Shown piece by piece: positions 1 to 10,654 of a stretch of DNA of 64,000 nt. The stretch is from Rhynchonema sp. JSB1_4 (lineage: Eukaryota; Nematoda; Chromadorea; Monhysterida; Xyalidae). Every line of letters starts with the position of its first letter. Position 1 is the stretch's first letter. Location: the NCBI GenBank assembly GCA_030248065.1, contig JASAMV010002650.1, positions 1-64,000 of the forward strand. The letters run 5' to 3'. The notes under the pieces were generated by a model. That model worked only from the letters and a program-made list of their open reading frames with translations, was not told the origin of the DNA and made no database searches. A program made the position numbers and the translations under genes.

Positions 1-43
1 CTAACTACGCGTGCATTGCTGCATTGCCTGTTGTGCTGGCTGC

Positions 44-112
44 CTGTGTGTGTGTGTGTGTGCTGGCTGCCTGCCTGTGTGTGTGTGCTGGCTGGCTGGC
101 TGTGTGTTGTGG
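44..112. repeat. TG / CTGGCTG microsatellite
   Basis: Alternating TG runs with interspersed GCTGGCTGCC units; simple sequence only. Confidence 0.7.
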
Positions 113-283
113 GTAATACATTGTGCGCTTTATGAATCAGGCAACTACGTAGCGTGCACTAATGCATTGTTGTGTGTGTCTGAGCGTCCATTATGGCTCT
201 TTTCGAGCTGAAAAACATTTAACCAATTGGAATTAATATATGTTTGACGTAACAACGATTAAAAACACATATAACCGCTGATT

Positions 284-592
284 TTGGCTTTAGAACCATA
301 CTTTCTGTACAAAAAGTCATGGTCTGGAACCGTTCATACTAAAAGTTACGAACTCGGCGATAGCACCACCGTGTTTCTCGAGTGCGAAAACCACATAAAC
401 AACTTTAATAGTTCTGGTAACCCAACTTTTCGGGGAAATTTTACTTCGGGAAGCACACTTTACATACAAAAAGTCGTGGTCATGGTCTGGAACCGGTCTC
501 AGTCGTGGAGCTACGAAGTCGGCGATAGCACCATCGTGTTTCTCGTGTGCGAAAACCCTATATGCGATATTAACATTTTTGGTGTTCAGTAG
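284..592 (+). other. 102-codon ORF built from an in-frame duplicated unit
   Basis: Two copies of an ~85-base segment (about 307-391 and 468-556) are offset by 165 bases at the best-matched core, a multiple of three, so one frame reads SYELGDSTTVFLECEN and then SYEVGDSTIVFLVCEN. No splice signals or start context make it a convincing gene; it may be a decayed repeat. Confidence 0.3.
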
Positions 593-951
593 CGTCTGGG
601 CCCTGACTAGTTTTTTGTGGAAAAAAAAAGGGAAAGAACGTTTTTACAAAAATTTCAACTGTATCTTGCCCGCGATTGCGCGTGTGGGCACGCAGCGGGA
701 TGAAATTTTGTGTGGACCTAGAAGTCCACGCCGTACAAGTTGTGTGCAAGTTTGGGCTTCTCAAGTTAAGTCTTGTGAAAATGGCGTGAGTTTAAATTTT
801 TCAACTCACGCAATATAAGGAATGAACCATATGTCGCTTAGCATTACCATGCTAGCTCCGATGTTCATTGTTATTCGAATGGTGTCCCGAGTTCCCAAGC
901 TTGAAACTCTACACGTAAAGGAACCAGAATGCATGCAAAATCCTCGCATGC

Positions 952-975
952 ATACTATGTACATGTACATAGTAT
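952..975. repeat. 24-base perfect palindrome
   Basis: ATACTATGTACA followed directly by its exact reverse complement TGTACATAGTAT; could extrude as a hairpin. No further context. Confidence 0.8.
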
Positions 976-2006
976 TGATACCAACCGAGGGCAGAGGTGA
1001 TAAGTGCGGTCGGCTTGTACTATTGTTTGCGATAAACTTCCGTTTGTGGCCTCTCAGAGGACTTTCTTCGTATGTGCAGATTACTGTACTACTGGTTCTT
1101 GGGTTGTTTGTCAACAAGGAATGGTCAAGCTTCCAACGAATGCACGAAGAGAGTATTATATCAGGTACGGAGAGCATCAGACTGCTTTGATTTATGCGCT
1201 TGAACTTTAAGCCTATCATCAATTTCATATGATTGGTAGACTCCCAGAACTCTATGCACTTTAGCACAAACTTTCTTGAATTTAGTTCCAGCGAAAATAG
1301 AAACAACGCACAATTCAAGAAGCGCACCACCCCCAAAGCGCACAACTTTCAGGGCCATCTTGCAGCGATTGCTGCTTTTCGACCATAAACTCATGTCAGA
1401 CCATTTTTCATGCGATTCATGATTCAGATTTCGTATAGCGCTGATAGACGCTTTGCGCGACTTGCTCATGCATTATACTTGCCACTGTGAAGAATCGTGA
1501 GAAATCCTTCCTTGGAGATTCCAGATGGATAGAGTATGCACACATCGATTTGGCAAACCAGTGCGTTTTCAGCTCATCATCATAGACTGACCTGGAAGAC
1601 AGTTCAGCCGTTGAACACCCAACGCGACTATCACCTACCACCTCACCAAGTCATTGACTTTAGCAGCATGCCACAGGTATGGCTAAGTTTGCAATTGCAC
1701 CTGTAAACAGTAATTTGAAGGTTGACTTCGCGTGCCAGCAAGGTATCACGCACACGCACAGAAGCACCTTGCGTAGGCTTTGCTTAGCCCATGTTGTTTT
1801 CATGATTCAGTTCCTGGGCATGAGCGTGTTTACCGCCCAACAGCACGAAGACATGGAATGTAGCGTTAAGTGCAGATTTCTGTACGTCCTTGATTTGTAT
1901 GACCCAGAAGAGGAACAGCTGACTGGAGTTTTACATTGTGACGTAGAAAATCATTTATGACATTTTATACATGTGCATACATACCTGGACCAGTCCTGCA
2001 ACATCT

Positions 2007-2083
2007 GTATAGTCCATCCATCCGCTCATGAGACGCCTGTATTCCACGTGTTTCGAAACTTTTCGAACACAAAAGAACATAAG
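2007..2083. mobile_element. Fragment of CTCATGAGACG foldback family
   Basis: TATAGTCCATCCATCCGC followed by TCATGAGACGC and later TTTCGAA...ACACAAAAGAA matches one arm of the element at 15440-15679. Confidence 0.55.
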
Positions 2084-2865
2084 CGCGAACATACCCGATT
2101 TCTCTTTCTTTTGTTTAATTCAAAACATGTGGGTCCGTGAGATAAACTGTTGATAGATGATACACAACTCTTCTTGGTGCACCAAAGAACTGATGGGTCA
2201 AAACATGGCAGTACACTTCTTAGCTCATGCTTATCGTATTCCTTTTCGTGTTACCTGCGCTGTGAGCGCAAATGCATTTTGGCATACGTACACGCCTGTC
2301 TGCAAATCTGAACACGCGCGATGCCACGCATATATCGTGAGTCCCAAAAACGTCAGCGGAACTTCCTGCTTTTAGTTTTGCTCGTGGGCAGTGCTAGCCG
2401 TGACGGAAGTATCACCCAAGCCATATCAAATCGCGTTTAAGGCATTGTTTAAGTCTACCAATGTACGTATATGTATTGTGAACTTTTGAGGTGCTAACTA
2501 TACTAAACGTATGAAGGTGTGGAAATACAGTATACAGTATGAACTTTGCAGCTCGTTCACGGGTATTATGCCCAAAGCATACCCATAAGAACACCTAAAC
2601 ATTGGAAGTATAATGCTCAAATACAATAGGATATCCACACCCTGACAATGGGGGCCAGCCTTGCGTGATCGATGATAAGCTAGTTAATTAGATTTGGCGC
2701 TTTTGGAAACAGTTGCAACGTCTGAAACTATCTCCAGTCACATGCGTCCGAGGCAGTGTGCTAACAGTTGATTTATAATTTCATCCCATACTTTTATTTC
2801 AGAAATTTTAATGCGCCAGTTTTGTTGCATTTTTCAAAAACCAAAAATTTCAGCCTGTCAAGACA

Positions 2866-3235
2866 ATGGACCGTTGGTGGCGTCGTCTACGAGCGCGCCT
2901 CTCACGTGGTGCTGGTGTGAAACATCGGTCAGCCTCGCGTCTAAAGCACTGCGTCAATTACAGCAGCAACATCAATAACAACAACAACAACAACAACAAC
3001 AACATTGACACCACAACCGCAAACGACAACAATTTTCAAACATTTCGCCACTCAGATGGCAGCACGTTGATCATCGGTGGCGGCGGTGGTGACATTGGCC
3101 ATAACCAGGCTCCTCAGTGTTTGACCAGTGCACCAGCATGTGTGACGAGCACCACTCTGTGCGACATACACTGTCATGCGACACCGACGCCACGACGATG
3201 CAGACAACAGGCAACGCAGACGGACTTGGCACCGG
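2866..3235 (+). CDS. Possible first coding exon of the NHL-like gene (Asn-rich)
   Basis: An open frame starts at ATG 2866, thirteen bases after a TTTCAG acceptor ending at 2853, and runs about 124 residues with an Arg-rich start, an uninterrupted Asn run encoded by AAC/AAT codons (about 2971-3003) and Thr/Pro/Cys-rich text ending in ATQTDLAPG. Its composition matches the low-complexity half of the downstream gene. The best GT after it (3236) leaves phase 1, which does not fit the phase-0 exon at 13279, so either an exon is missing between them or another donor is used. The frame closes at 3268 inside a MITE copy. It could be an alternative first exon or a separate gene. Confidence 0.45.
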
Positions 3236-3261
3236 GTTGGTCAACTGGCTGCAGAGGTTTT

Positions 3262-3402
3262 GGCTTATAGTCGTCAACTCACCGCGTCAAATCTTTTCAT
3301 CAAATCACATGTATTATTTCTCGCGCTCATTTGGGGCTCATGTATGTTGCTTGATTTGACGAAAAGATTTGACCAATTGATTTGACGACAAAACTACTAG
3401 CC
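3262..3402. mobile_element. GTCAACTC-family MITE, copy A
   Basis: Begins GGCTTATAG, ends CTAGCC, with inverted GTCAA/TTGAC-rich arms around a GCGCTCATTT core. Flanked by GAGGTTTT (3254-3261) and GATGTTTT (3403-3410), an 8-base target duplication with one mismatch. It lies just behind the candidate first exon, whose frame it closes. Confidence 0.8.
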
Positions 3403-4950
3403 GATGTTTTGGATGGTTTTTTGTGTTTTTCTGTCTTAAAATATTTGCGTTTTTTAAAGTATGGCTGCTGTGCGCCAACGACTTCGTTTACTACAGCGAG
3501 CCCGACTGTTTGTGAAACATTTCATTTGTTTGCTGTTTTTGGAGACTCTTCGGTTCCAAGGATGACCATGTACATACGTCACTAACGATCACTTGGTGCA
3601 CCAGATGAGAGGGAATTGTGAGAACAGCTTGAAATGAATGAAACCAAGCTCAAACACAGGCCATGTACCCTGGTCTATGGACTCACTGTTGTTTCTTTCA
3701 TGCGTGTTTGTTTTCCAAGAGCGTGCACATGTCAGCGTGTGTCACATTATTTTTATCTGGAAAATGGTTTCCACGTCCGCACCCGCAAACGCATTGGTTT
3801 TCTGGGTTCCGGGAAGAATTTGGGTCATCTAAATGAGCAAAGTCGGCTGTGTATAAAATGGAACAACCGTACCAGCGGGACTCATGACGCACTGTTTTTA
3901 TCACGCTGGACATTCAAAAAATACGCCGCTGAACACAGCAGTAGACAATGTATGTATATAAAAAACAACAGTGGCGTAAATCTGGCAGTTAACTTAACCT
4001 TAATCTAACTTAAAGTTTCTGGAATTAGTTGTAGTTTGATTCTGCGAACGCTAGTAAATATGACGAAAGTCAAGTTTGATGTGCCAAACTCAAAATATTT
4101 ATACCGAGCGGTACCTTATGTATGCGAGCTTGCACACTAGGCGGACCAAGATATAGACAAATTGGTCTAGATGAACGATGCGCACTGTGTTCAAAACGGT
4201 CTCTGGAGCCACATCCATAATGTGTACTCCTGAATTTGTTCGGCTAAAATGTGCGCAATTCACTTTCAGTCGTCTTTTGTATTTTGCACTGCCACAATTT
4301 AGGCTGGAATCCTCCCTAATCCACTTCAATTGAATGGCACAATTGAAATTAATGTGATCCGGCCCGCGATCCCAATAATGCCAGCCCAATTTGAATGGTA
4401 CCTATGTAATAGCTTGTATGTACGGATATAATTACATGAGCCAGCTCGTGCTTAAACGAACACTTTCATGGGCGACCGATTAAGTCCTCGTTCGAGGTGT
4501 ACGTAAACCTACAATAGCGACAATAATATGGATGAAACAGCAACGGAATAAGCGATACTGCAAAAAGCCGACTGCGATCATCATCTCTTCATGAACATCT
4601 TCAATCGAAACCAGATCTTCGTGACTTGCATGCAATGTCACCATCGGATTTCACCGCAGCGCTTCTGCTATATACGCGTAGTTTTTCAGGCAAACTCTCG
4701 TGTTCGAATTTCCTATTGTTCCCAAACAAAATTTCCCGTCACTAATTCACCCTACACCAATGCGGCACACACCTTACAAACGATAAAAGTGCACCTGCTC
4801 CAAAATGCATAGACTGAAAGTGCCGAATTCACATTTGGTGGACAAACGACGCGACCACGCGGCTGGCGGGACGACTCTATTGACAACGCGCAGACGCACG
4901 AACAGCAATATCAGCTGGCTGCACAGACATGCACTGCTCGCCGTGCACAG
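3403..4950. other. Non-coding stretch, no feature identified
   Basis: The 124-codon frame at 3634 has no splice signals and no recognisable motif; nothing else stands out apart from short GTATGTA words. Confidence 0.4.
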
Positions 4951-5261
4951 GACGGACAAAAGTTAACGGGATGGCGATATAGGTGTCTACAATGGTGGCG
5001 TGAATTTAGGGATTGTTCCACCCGGTGTCGCGGACAAAACAGAGAGTAAAAAACAGCGGGCGCAGAACAGCGGGTAACAAAACAGCCGGTTTCGAATTTT
5101 GACCAAGTTCCGAAATACATACATACATACCTACGTATGTACATAGTACAGGGTAACTAAATTTAGACTGTGCATGTCTAGGCTTGCGGTGAACTGGGAT
5201 CGTGAATCATAAACCCATAATTTGAGGGGCCGCCGTTTTGTCACCCGCTGTTATGTCCGTA
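4951..5261. mobile_element. GGACAAAAC-ended inverted-repeat element
   Basis: Starts near GGACGGACAAAAG and ends CCCGCTGTTATGTCCG, with internal GGACAAAACAGAGAGT and AACAGCGGG words. Ends match those of the composite element at 8344-10068. Confidence 0.5.
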
Positions 5262-5893
5262 CCTCCATCTTAGGTGCATCAAGCTCAGTGTGTTGTTTGT
5301 GGAGATCATGGTTTCTAATCAAACACTTTCCAACCACACCCATGGTTGTTTGCAACTCCAGAAAGTTTTTCTCAAAATCTTCATGAAATTTCTACCCCAT
5401 CGCGAAAATACGGCAAAGTCAAGTGTGTGGCACAAACGTTCTGAATCTCAAATACGGCTTTTGTCCCATTGTCGAGTACATACACAATGTTATCATTTGA
5501 AAGTGCAGTCATTCTTCACCAGCGCTTCTTTAGATTTTGTTTGGAATCTGTATTTGGCTAGGATTGAGACATGATGCTTCTCAATTTCGCGTAGAATAAC
5601 AAAATGCAACACTTCTGTCACACACACGCACCTTTTGACGTCATGAAACACATTGGGTTTTTCAAACCAGTTCTACACCTGGCCTATCCATCCATTCTGT
5701 GTTGGCCTAACGCACAGGTGGGGTGGCACTAATGTTTTCTATACCATTGCTGAGAAGTTCATAGGAAATGTAACAGCGACTTGGTTGTGGTTTCAATGGT
5801 TTCAATGCTAATGGTGCAGTCAGCCGTCTGGGGGGCGATTCGCTAAAAGCCTCACTTGAAATGAAAATGTTTGCGTCCACAGTCTCACAGATG

Positions 5894-7068
5894 GGCATTT
5901 CGACCTGGGCACCCACGTTACCCATGTTACCCATGTTACCCAGCCACAGGGTCTGCGCCACAAGCCTGGGTACCCTGGGTACCCAGGTCGAAATGTTCTC
6001 GAAAAAAGCGTGGGTACCCTGGGTACCCAGGTCGAAATGCGCATGCGCTTGCATGCACATGCATGCCGACTACGGCGTAAGTGTGAAAATGATAGTCAGA
6101 AAAACAGCATTTCCGAACACTGTAACGCCGTATCACGCCGCGGGCTTAGTCATGATAGTTTGAATAATAACAACATGCAGCCATACATGGCGTCGAAACG
6201 TGTTTGAAAAAGTCAATTGGAAAAACACAATTAGAAGAACACCACTATTCATTTGACACATACAGACAGGCTTAGTGCAGTCGTGATAGTTTGAATAATA
6301 ACAACATGCAGCCATACATGTCGTCGAAACGTGTTTGAAAAAGTCAATTGGAAAAACACAATTAGAAAAACACCACTATTCATTTGACACATACAGACAG
6401 GCTTAGTGCAGTCATGATAGTTTGAATAATTACAAGTCAATTGGAAAAACACAATTAGAAAAACACCACTAGACATTTGACACATACACACATTTTAGAT
6501 TAGCACCCCAACACCAATAAGACACCCCGACAACCGTGAGACCGTAGTGGCGTACCTAGAACTGGGCCACCCAACGCAACACAGGCAACACACAACACAG
6601 AACGCGCAGGCATGCGCGTGCATACCATCACAATGAAATTCTGTATAGTTAGATTATTTTCATTGTTATTTTCCAACAGGACGCGCAGGCATGCGCGTGC
6701 ATGCTGCATGCACAAGCTAATGCGCGTGCAAACTAAATGTGCATGCAAATACAAATTTATTTTCAATTGGGTACCCAGGGTACCCCAAAATAGGAGAATT
6801 CGCGCGCGCGCGAAATCTTATACATGGGAAAAGCAGAAATTCCAAAACTGCGACCTGGGTACCCACAGCCGGCAAAAGGCAGATATGCGAGGCAGCCGCA
6901 GCCAAAAAAACTGCTTTTTGCCAATCCCGAACACACGTGGACTATTTAGTTGACACCCTGTAATTCCAAATCTTATTTCCACTTTTTTTGAAAAATCTGC
7001 TTCCTATCTTTTGCATGGTGGGTAAGATGGGTAACATGGGTAACGTGGGTGCCCAGGTCGCAATGGCC
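5894..7068. mobile_element. 1.18-kb non-autonomous DNA element with 8-bp target duplication
   Basis: The left end GGCATTTCGACCTGGGCACC and the right end, read in reverse as GGCCATTGCGACCTGGGCAC, form an inverted repeat of about 46 bases that includes two ACCCATGTT units. CACAGATG occurs immediately outside on both sides (5886-5893 and 7069-7076). The 8-base duplication is typical of hAT elements. Inside are further copies of the GGGTACCCAGGTCG end, a 131-base tandem repeat and GCATGCGCGTGCAT words. No transposase frame is visible. Confidence 0.8.
6148..6492. repeat. 131-bp tandem repeat, about 2.6 units
   Basis: CATGATAGTTTGAATAATAA recurs at 6151, 6282 (one change) and 6413, a period of 131 bases; the third unit has an internal deletion. 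It produces repeated open frames on the minus strand that are not genes. Confidence 0.85.
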
Positions 7069-8343
7069 CACAGATGGCCATTCACGCTTGTTTTTCCTTT
7101 ACTCAGGCTTCATTAGTTCTTAGGTCCTGTCGTAATGTCATACCGCATGCACACTTCTGTGGGTCCTTCGAAAAAATACCAGGAAAAGGAATACGACGCT
7201 GGCTCATTTATGGGTACCAAATTCAAATTGGGGTTATGGTTTTAAGGAACCCAACTTCCTAAAAGAGACCAACCGTCCATTTTATTAGCGATTGACTGGT
7301 CTAAATGAGCATTGGCTGCCAGGAGCTGGGTGCAAATTGTTTGTTTCCTAATTACATTAGAACTTTGTCGCCTTTGGCTGATCCCGAGTTTTCAAACACT
7401 TCGTCGTCTCGCATACAATCCCAGCCTTGCCGTTTCTTTACCTCTTTTTCAATCAAAGTGTGTGTGCGGCTATATGATACAATTGTTTCAGTGTTTCTTC
7501 GACTTTCAATCAATCTAACACGATCCTTACCCAGTCAATGCCTCCAAAGGTGTACCATCGGCTTAATGTTTCCGGTTAGAAATCCAAACCACTTGCACCT
7601 GTCGGCCTGGGGAGCAGACGACATGCAAAAACCAGGTATATAACAGACAATATTTTTCACACCTTTTCTTCCGGATACACCTTGGAGACTTGCCACGTCT
7701 AGCCCTAAACTACGTTACATGAGGCATCGGGACCACTTGGAGTCAGAGCTTATGACGCAGACAGATACAGGGCACATTATCGACTGAACGAAAAATCGTC
7801 TGTGATCTCACCCATTGTTACTCGCTTGGGTCGCTTTCAAGTCGCTTTGTATTGGGCCGTGAGCCAACCCTAACTTCCAGTTACTGTGTTGCCAAACTGG
7901 CACCAACCCCACTGGCGTGTAAGTTTCTCTACATTGTTTCCTTCATGCAAATATCATTGTACCTGCGAAACCTTACATACAATGTACTTCTTCGTTCTTA
8001 CATACAAGTTCGGTTTCCACTTCTGTTGACCATATAGCCGGGAAAAAGTCGGAAAATCCTCGCCCTCCGTACCGAACTAGTCCTCGATCCGATTCCTGTC
8101 AAAATTATGAGAGACGGCGCTGCTGAATTTGTACAAGAAACACGCGAAATCTTCCAAAGATGACCAGCGTGCCAAATACACCATACCTGGGACGTCGAAA
8201 GAATCGCTGTGCACAGTGTGGCCTGCTGCATTTGAACATCGATGGTTAGCCGGTTGCACACCCCCATGTCCTGCAGTGATATTGTTGTAATGCTCAATCA
8301 GGAATCCGCGCGATGACGCTACACTGAGCATAATGAATGTTAC
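7069..8343. other. Non-coding stretch, no feature identified
   Basis: Short open frames on both strands without splice signals; no repeat recognised. Confidence 0.4.
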
Positions 8344-8857
8344 GGACAAAACGGCGATTGGCAATAACAGCGGGTTTTGAAAGCTAGCAACCGCCTAAGT
8401 AGTTGCTGGGAGCAGTTTAAGCCTAAGCGTAAGCCTATAAACCCAAAGCCAACGCCTAAGCTTAAGCCTGACGGCCAAGGTATATAGCCCGAAGGTGCCT
8501 TCAGTACCCGCTGTTTTCCCCTGCATCCCATATTGCCAATCACCAACTTTTTTCTCATTTGATGCCTGTCTACAGGGTACCAGCACCGGCGTCCGGGTAT
8601 CAGTAAAAATAAGACCAAGCCCCAACAAAAGACCAACCCACTTTTTGTGTGCAGCGTGTAGCTGGCAAACTATTCTAAACATTCATCAAAAATTTTGTCT
8701 CAAAACGCTATGTACATTGAGTTACAGCATGTTGAAAACACCTGCTAGTTCCGGTTGGGGGTTGGTCTAGTTTCTTATTTTTGAAAAAGAAAACCAAGTT
8801 GGTTGGCGGAGGAATTTTCGCGAACAAAATAGACCAAGCCCCGAAGCACGCGACCCC

Positions 8858-9067
<210 letters not shown>

Positions 9068-9205
9068 ATTGCTTCAGCACATGAGTTGTTGCAAAATACC
9101 CCAGCTGTGTGTGTTGTATTAGGGACTTTACGCTCTCTCGGTGAGTGCGTCGCTGCTGGCCCGATCATTGCGTTTATAACGTATCGTAAGGCGGCTTGGC
9201 TGTCG

Positions 9206-9275
9206 GCGTCTTTAGCACAGTGGCAAGCATATCTGACTGTGGTTGTGAGAGCCACGAGTTCGAAGCTTCTCACAG
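9206..9275 (+). repeat. tRNA-derived SINE-like fragment
   Basis: TTTAGCACAGTGGCAAGC resembles a Pol III A box and GAGTTCGAAGC a B box about 35 bases on, but the stems of a true tRNA do not form. Probably the head of a SINE. Confidence 0.4.
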
Positions 9276-9367
9276 ACAAGCTTTTTGATGTTTTTCTTTA
9301 TGTTTTCAATGTGTAAATATCAATGATTTCAACAAACAGAAACAATCTCTTCACACCCGACGTTTGC

Positions 9368-9482
9368 TTCAAAATACAATCAGAAAAACCCGGCGCAAAA
9401 AATCGGGCCGGATAGGACCTGGCTGACATTTTCTGAATCCGGTATGCCGGACCGAGGTAACCCGGCCCGATTCCCACCTCTG
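9368..9482. repeat. GGCCCGATT fragment related to the 44027 element
   Basis: AAATCGGGCCGGAT and, at the other end, CCCGGCCCGATTCCCACC followed by TCTG, resemble the GC-rich ends of the element at 44027-44368. Confidence 0.45.
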
Positions 9483-10132
9483 TAACAAGCATTTTGAATG
9501 ATAATGCTGCATTTAAGACGTTTTCATGAACCCCGTATTGAATCATTTTCAAGCAGGCGAAAAATAAATGGCAGAGAAAATGGGGGTTGGGCTATTTTTC
9601 GGTTTTCAAGTGCTCCGCCAAGGGGGCTTGGTCTATATTTATTTTTTTGTGAACTAAAACCAACCGACAAATAGCTTTGTTTTTACTTGGATATGATGTT
9701 TCAAAGTCTACTTTTGTTTCTATGATGATCAGCATGCTCCCTTACGTAGCCATGCCAAACATCAGCCTACCGAACCAAACCGTGTTGGAAATGCAGTCAG
9801 GCCAACTTCAAACGCTTTTTTCTCGAAAAAGTGGTTTTGGGGGTTGGTCTTATTTTTACTGATACCGACGCGGGGTTATCGGCTTCAACATCGGGGTCGG
9901 GACAAAACAGAGGGTGCTGAAGACAGCTTTCTTTCTCGTTAGAGCTGATGCTCAGGCTGGCTTGGGCTTTTGATCAAACTTAGGCGTAGGCTTTGGCATA
10001 AGCCTACGATGCCCTCAACAAATTTCTATTTAAGTGGCTGCTGTCTTTCGAAACCCGCTGTTTTGTCCTGACTCACAATTCAAGCCCTGACAACTGTTGA
10101 CTATACCTATACAGCGCACAATGTACGCATGT

Positions 10133-10336
10133 GTTATAGTGTTTCATTTTATTCTCGGTCCAAACAAAGTCTACAGCAAATGTTTCATCGCAACAGCAGC
10201 CATCAAGTAACACGCATGTTTCGAGCCACGTTGTCGACCTGTTGGTTATCATCCACGACGATGATTGCTGTTTTCAAGGCGTTGAAACATTTTCTGTATA
10301 CCGCCACTGGACTGTTATAAAACGGAAAGACTATAC
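10133..10336. mobile_element. 204-bp MITE, first copy
   Basis: Nearly identical to 57288-57488 over its whole length; ends TATAGTGTTTC / GAAAGACTATAC form the terminal inverted repeat. An open frame shared by the two copies comes from the repeat, not from a gene. Confidence 0.8.
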
Positions 10337-10469
10337 CTAATCTATACTGCATAGTCCTTGCGCGGGATCTGAGCAGTCCCGCCCAGGAGCCCATTCGGAC
10401 TCGATCCTTCCTCGGATCGGATTTTTGGACACCAGCCTTTGACTTGTTTGGTGCCAAAAATTTAACAAA

Positions 10470-10654
10470 CATGTATACTCTGGCAATTCTTTTGGGAGAA
10501 ACTTTCAAACGCGTTGCCTGATCCGTAAAGCGCATTATGCGTGCACTGGCTACAGAAGTCACGTGACCGCTATAGCCAGTGCACGCATCATGCGCTTTAC
10601 GGATTAGGCAACGCGTTTGAAAAGCTTCTCCCAAAAGAATTGTCAGAGTACATG
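10470..10654. mobile_element. 185-bp foldback element
   Basis: Left arm CATGTATACTCTGGCAATTC through AAACGCGTTGCCTGATCCG and TGCACTGGCTA is repeated inverted as TAGCCAGTGCA through ACGCGTTTGAAAAGC to GTACATG, leaving only a short loop near 10553-10572. The 185-codon minus-strand frame is a by-product of the palindrome. Confidence 0.85.

Larger units (their letters stand above)
593..2850. other. Non-coding upstream region
   Basis: Open frames here are short, overlap on both strands and lack splice or codon signals. Holds a 24-base perfect palindrome at 952-975 and a fragment of the CTCATGAGACG foldback family at 2007-2083. The end, up to the TTTCAG at 2848-2853, could be an outron or 5' intron of the first gene. 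Confidence 0.5.

Noticed and set aside
5707..6491. Several overlapping ORFs on both strands
   Set aside because: All derive from GGGTACCC ends and the 131-bp tandem repeat.
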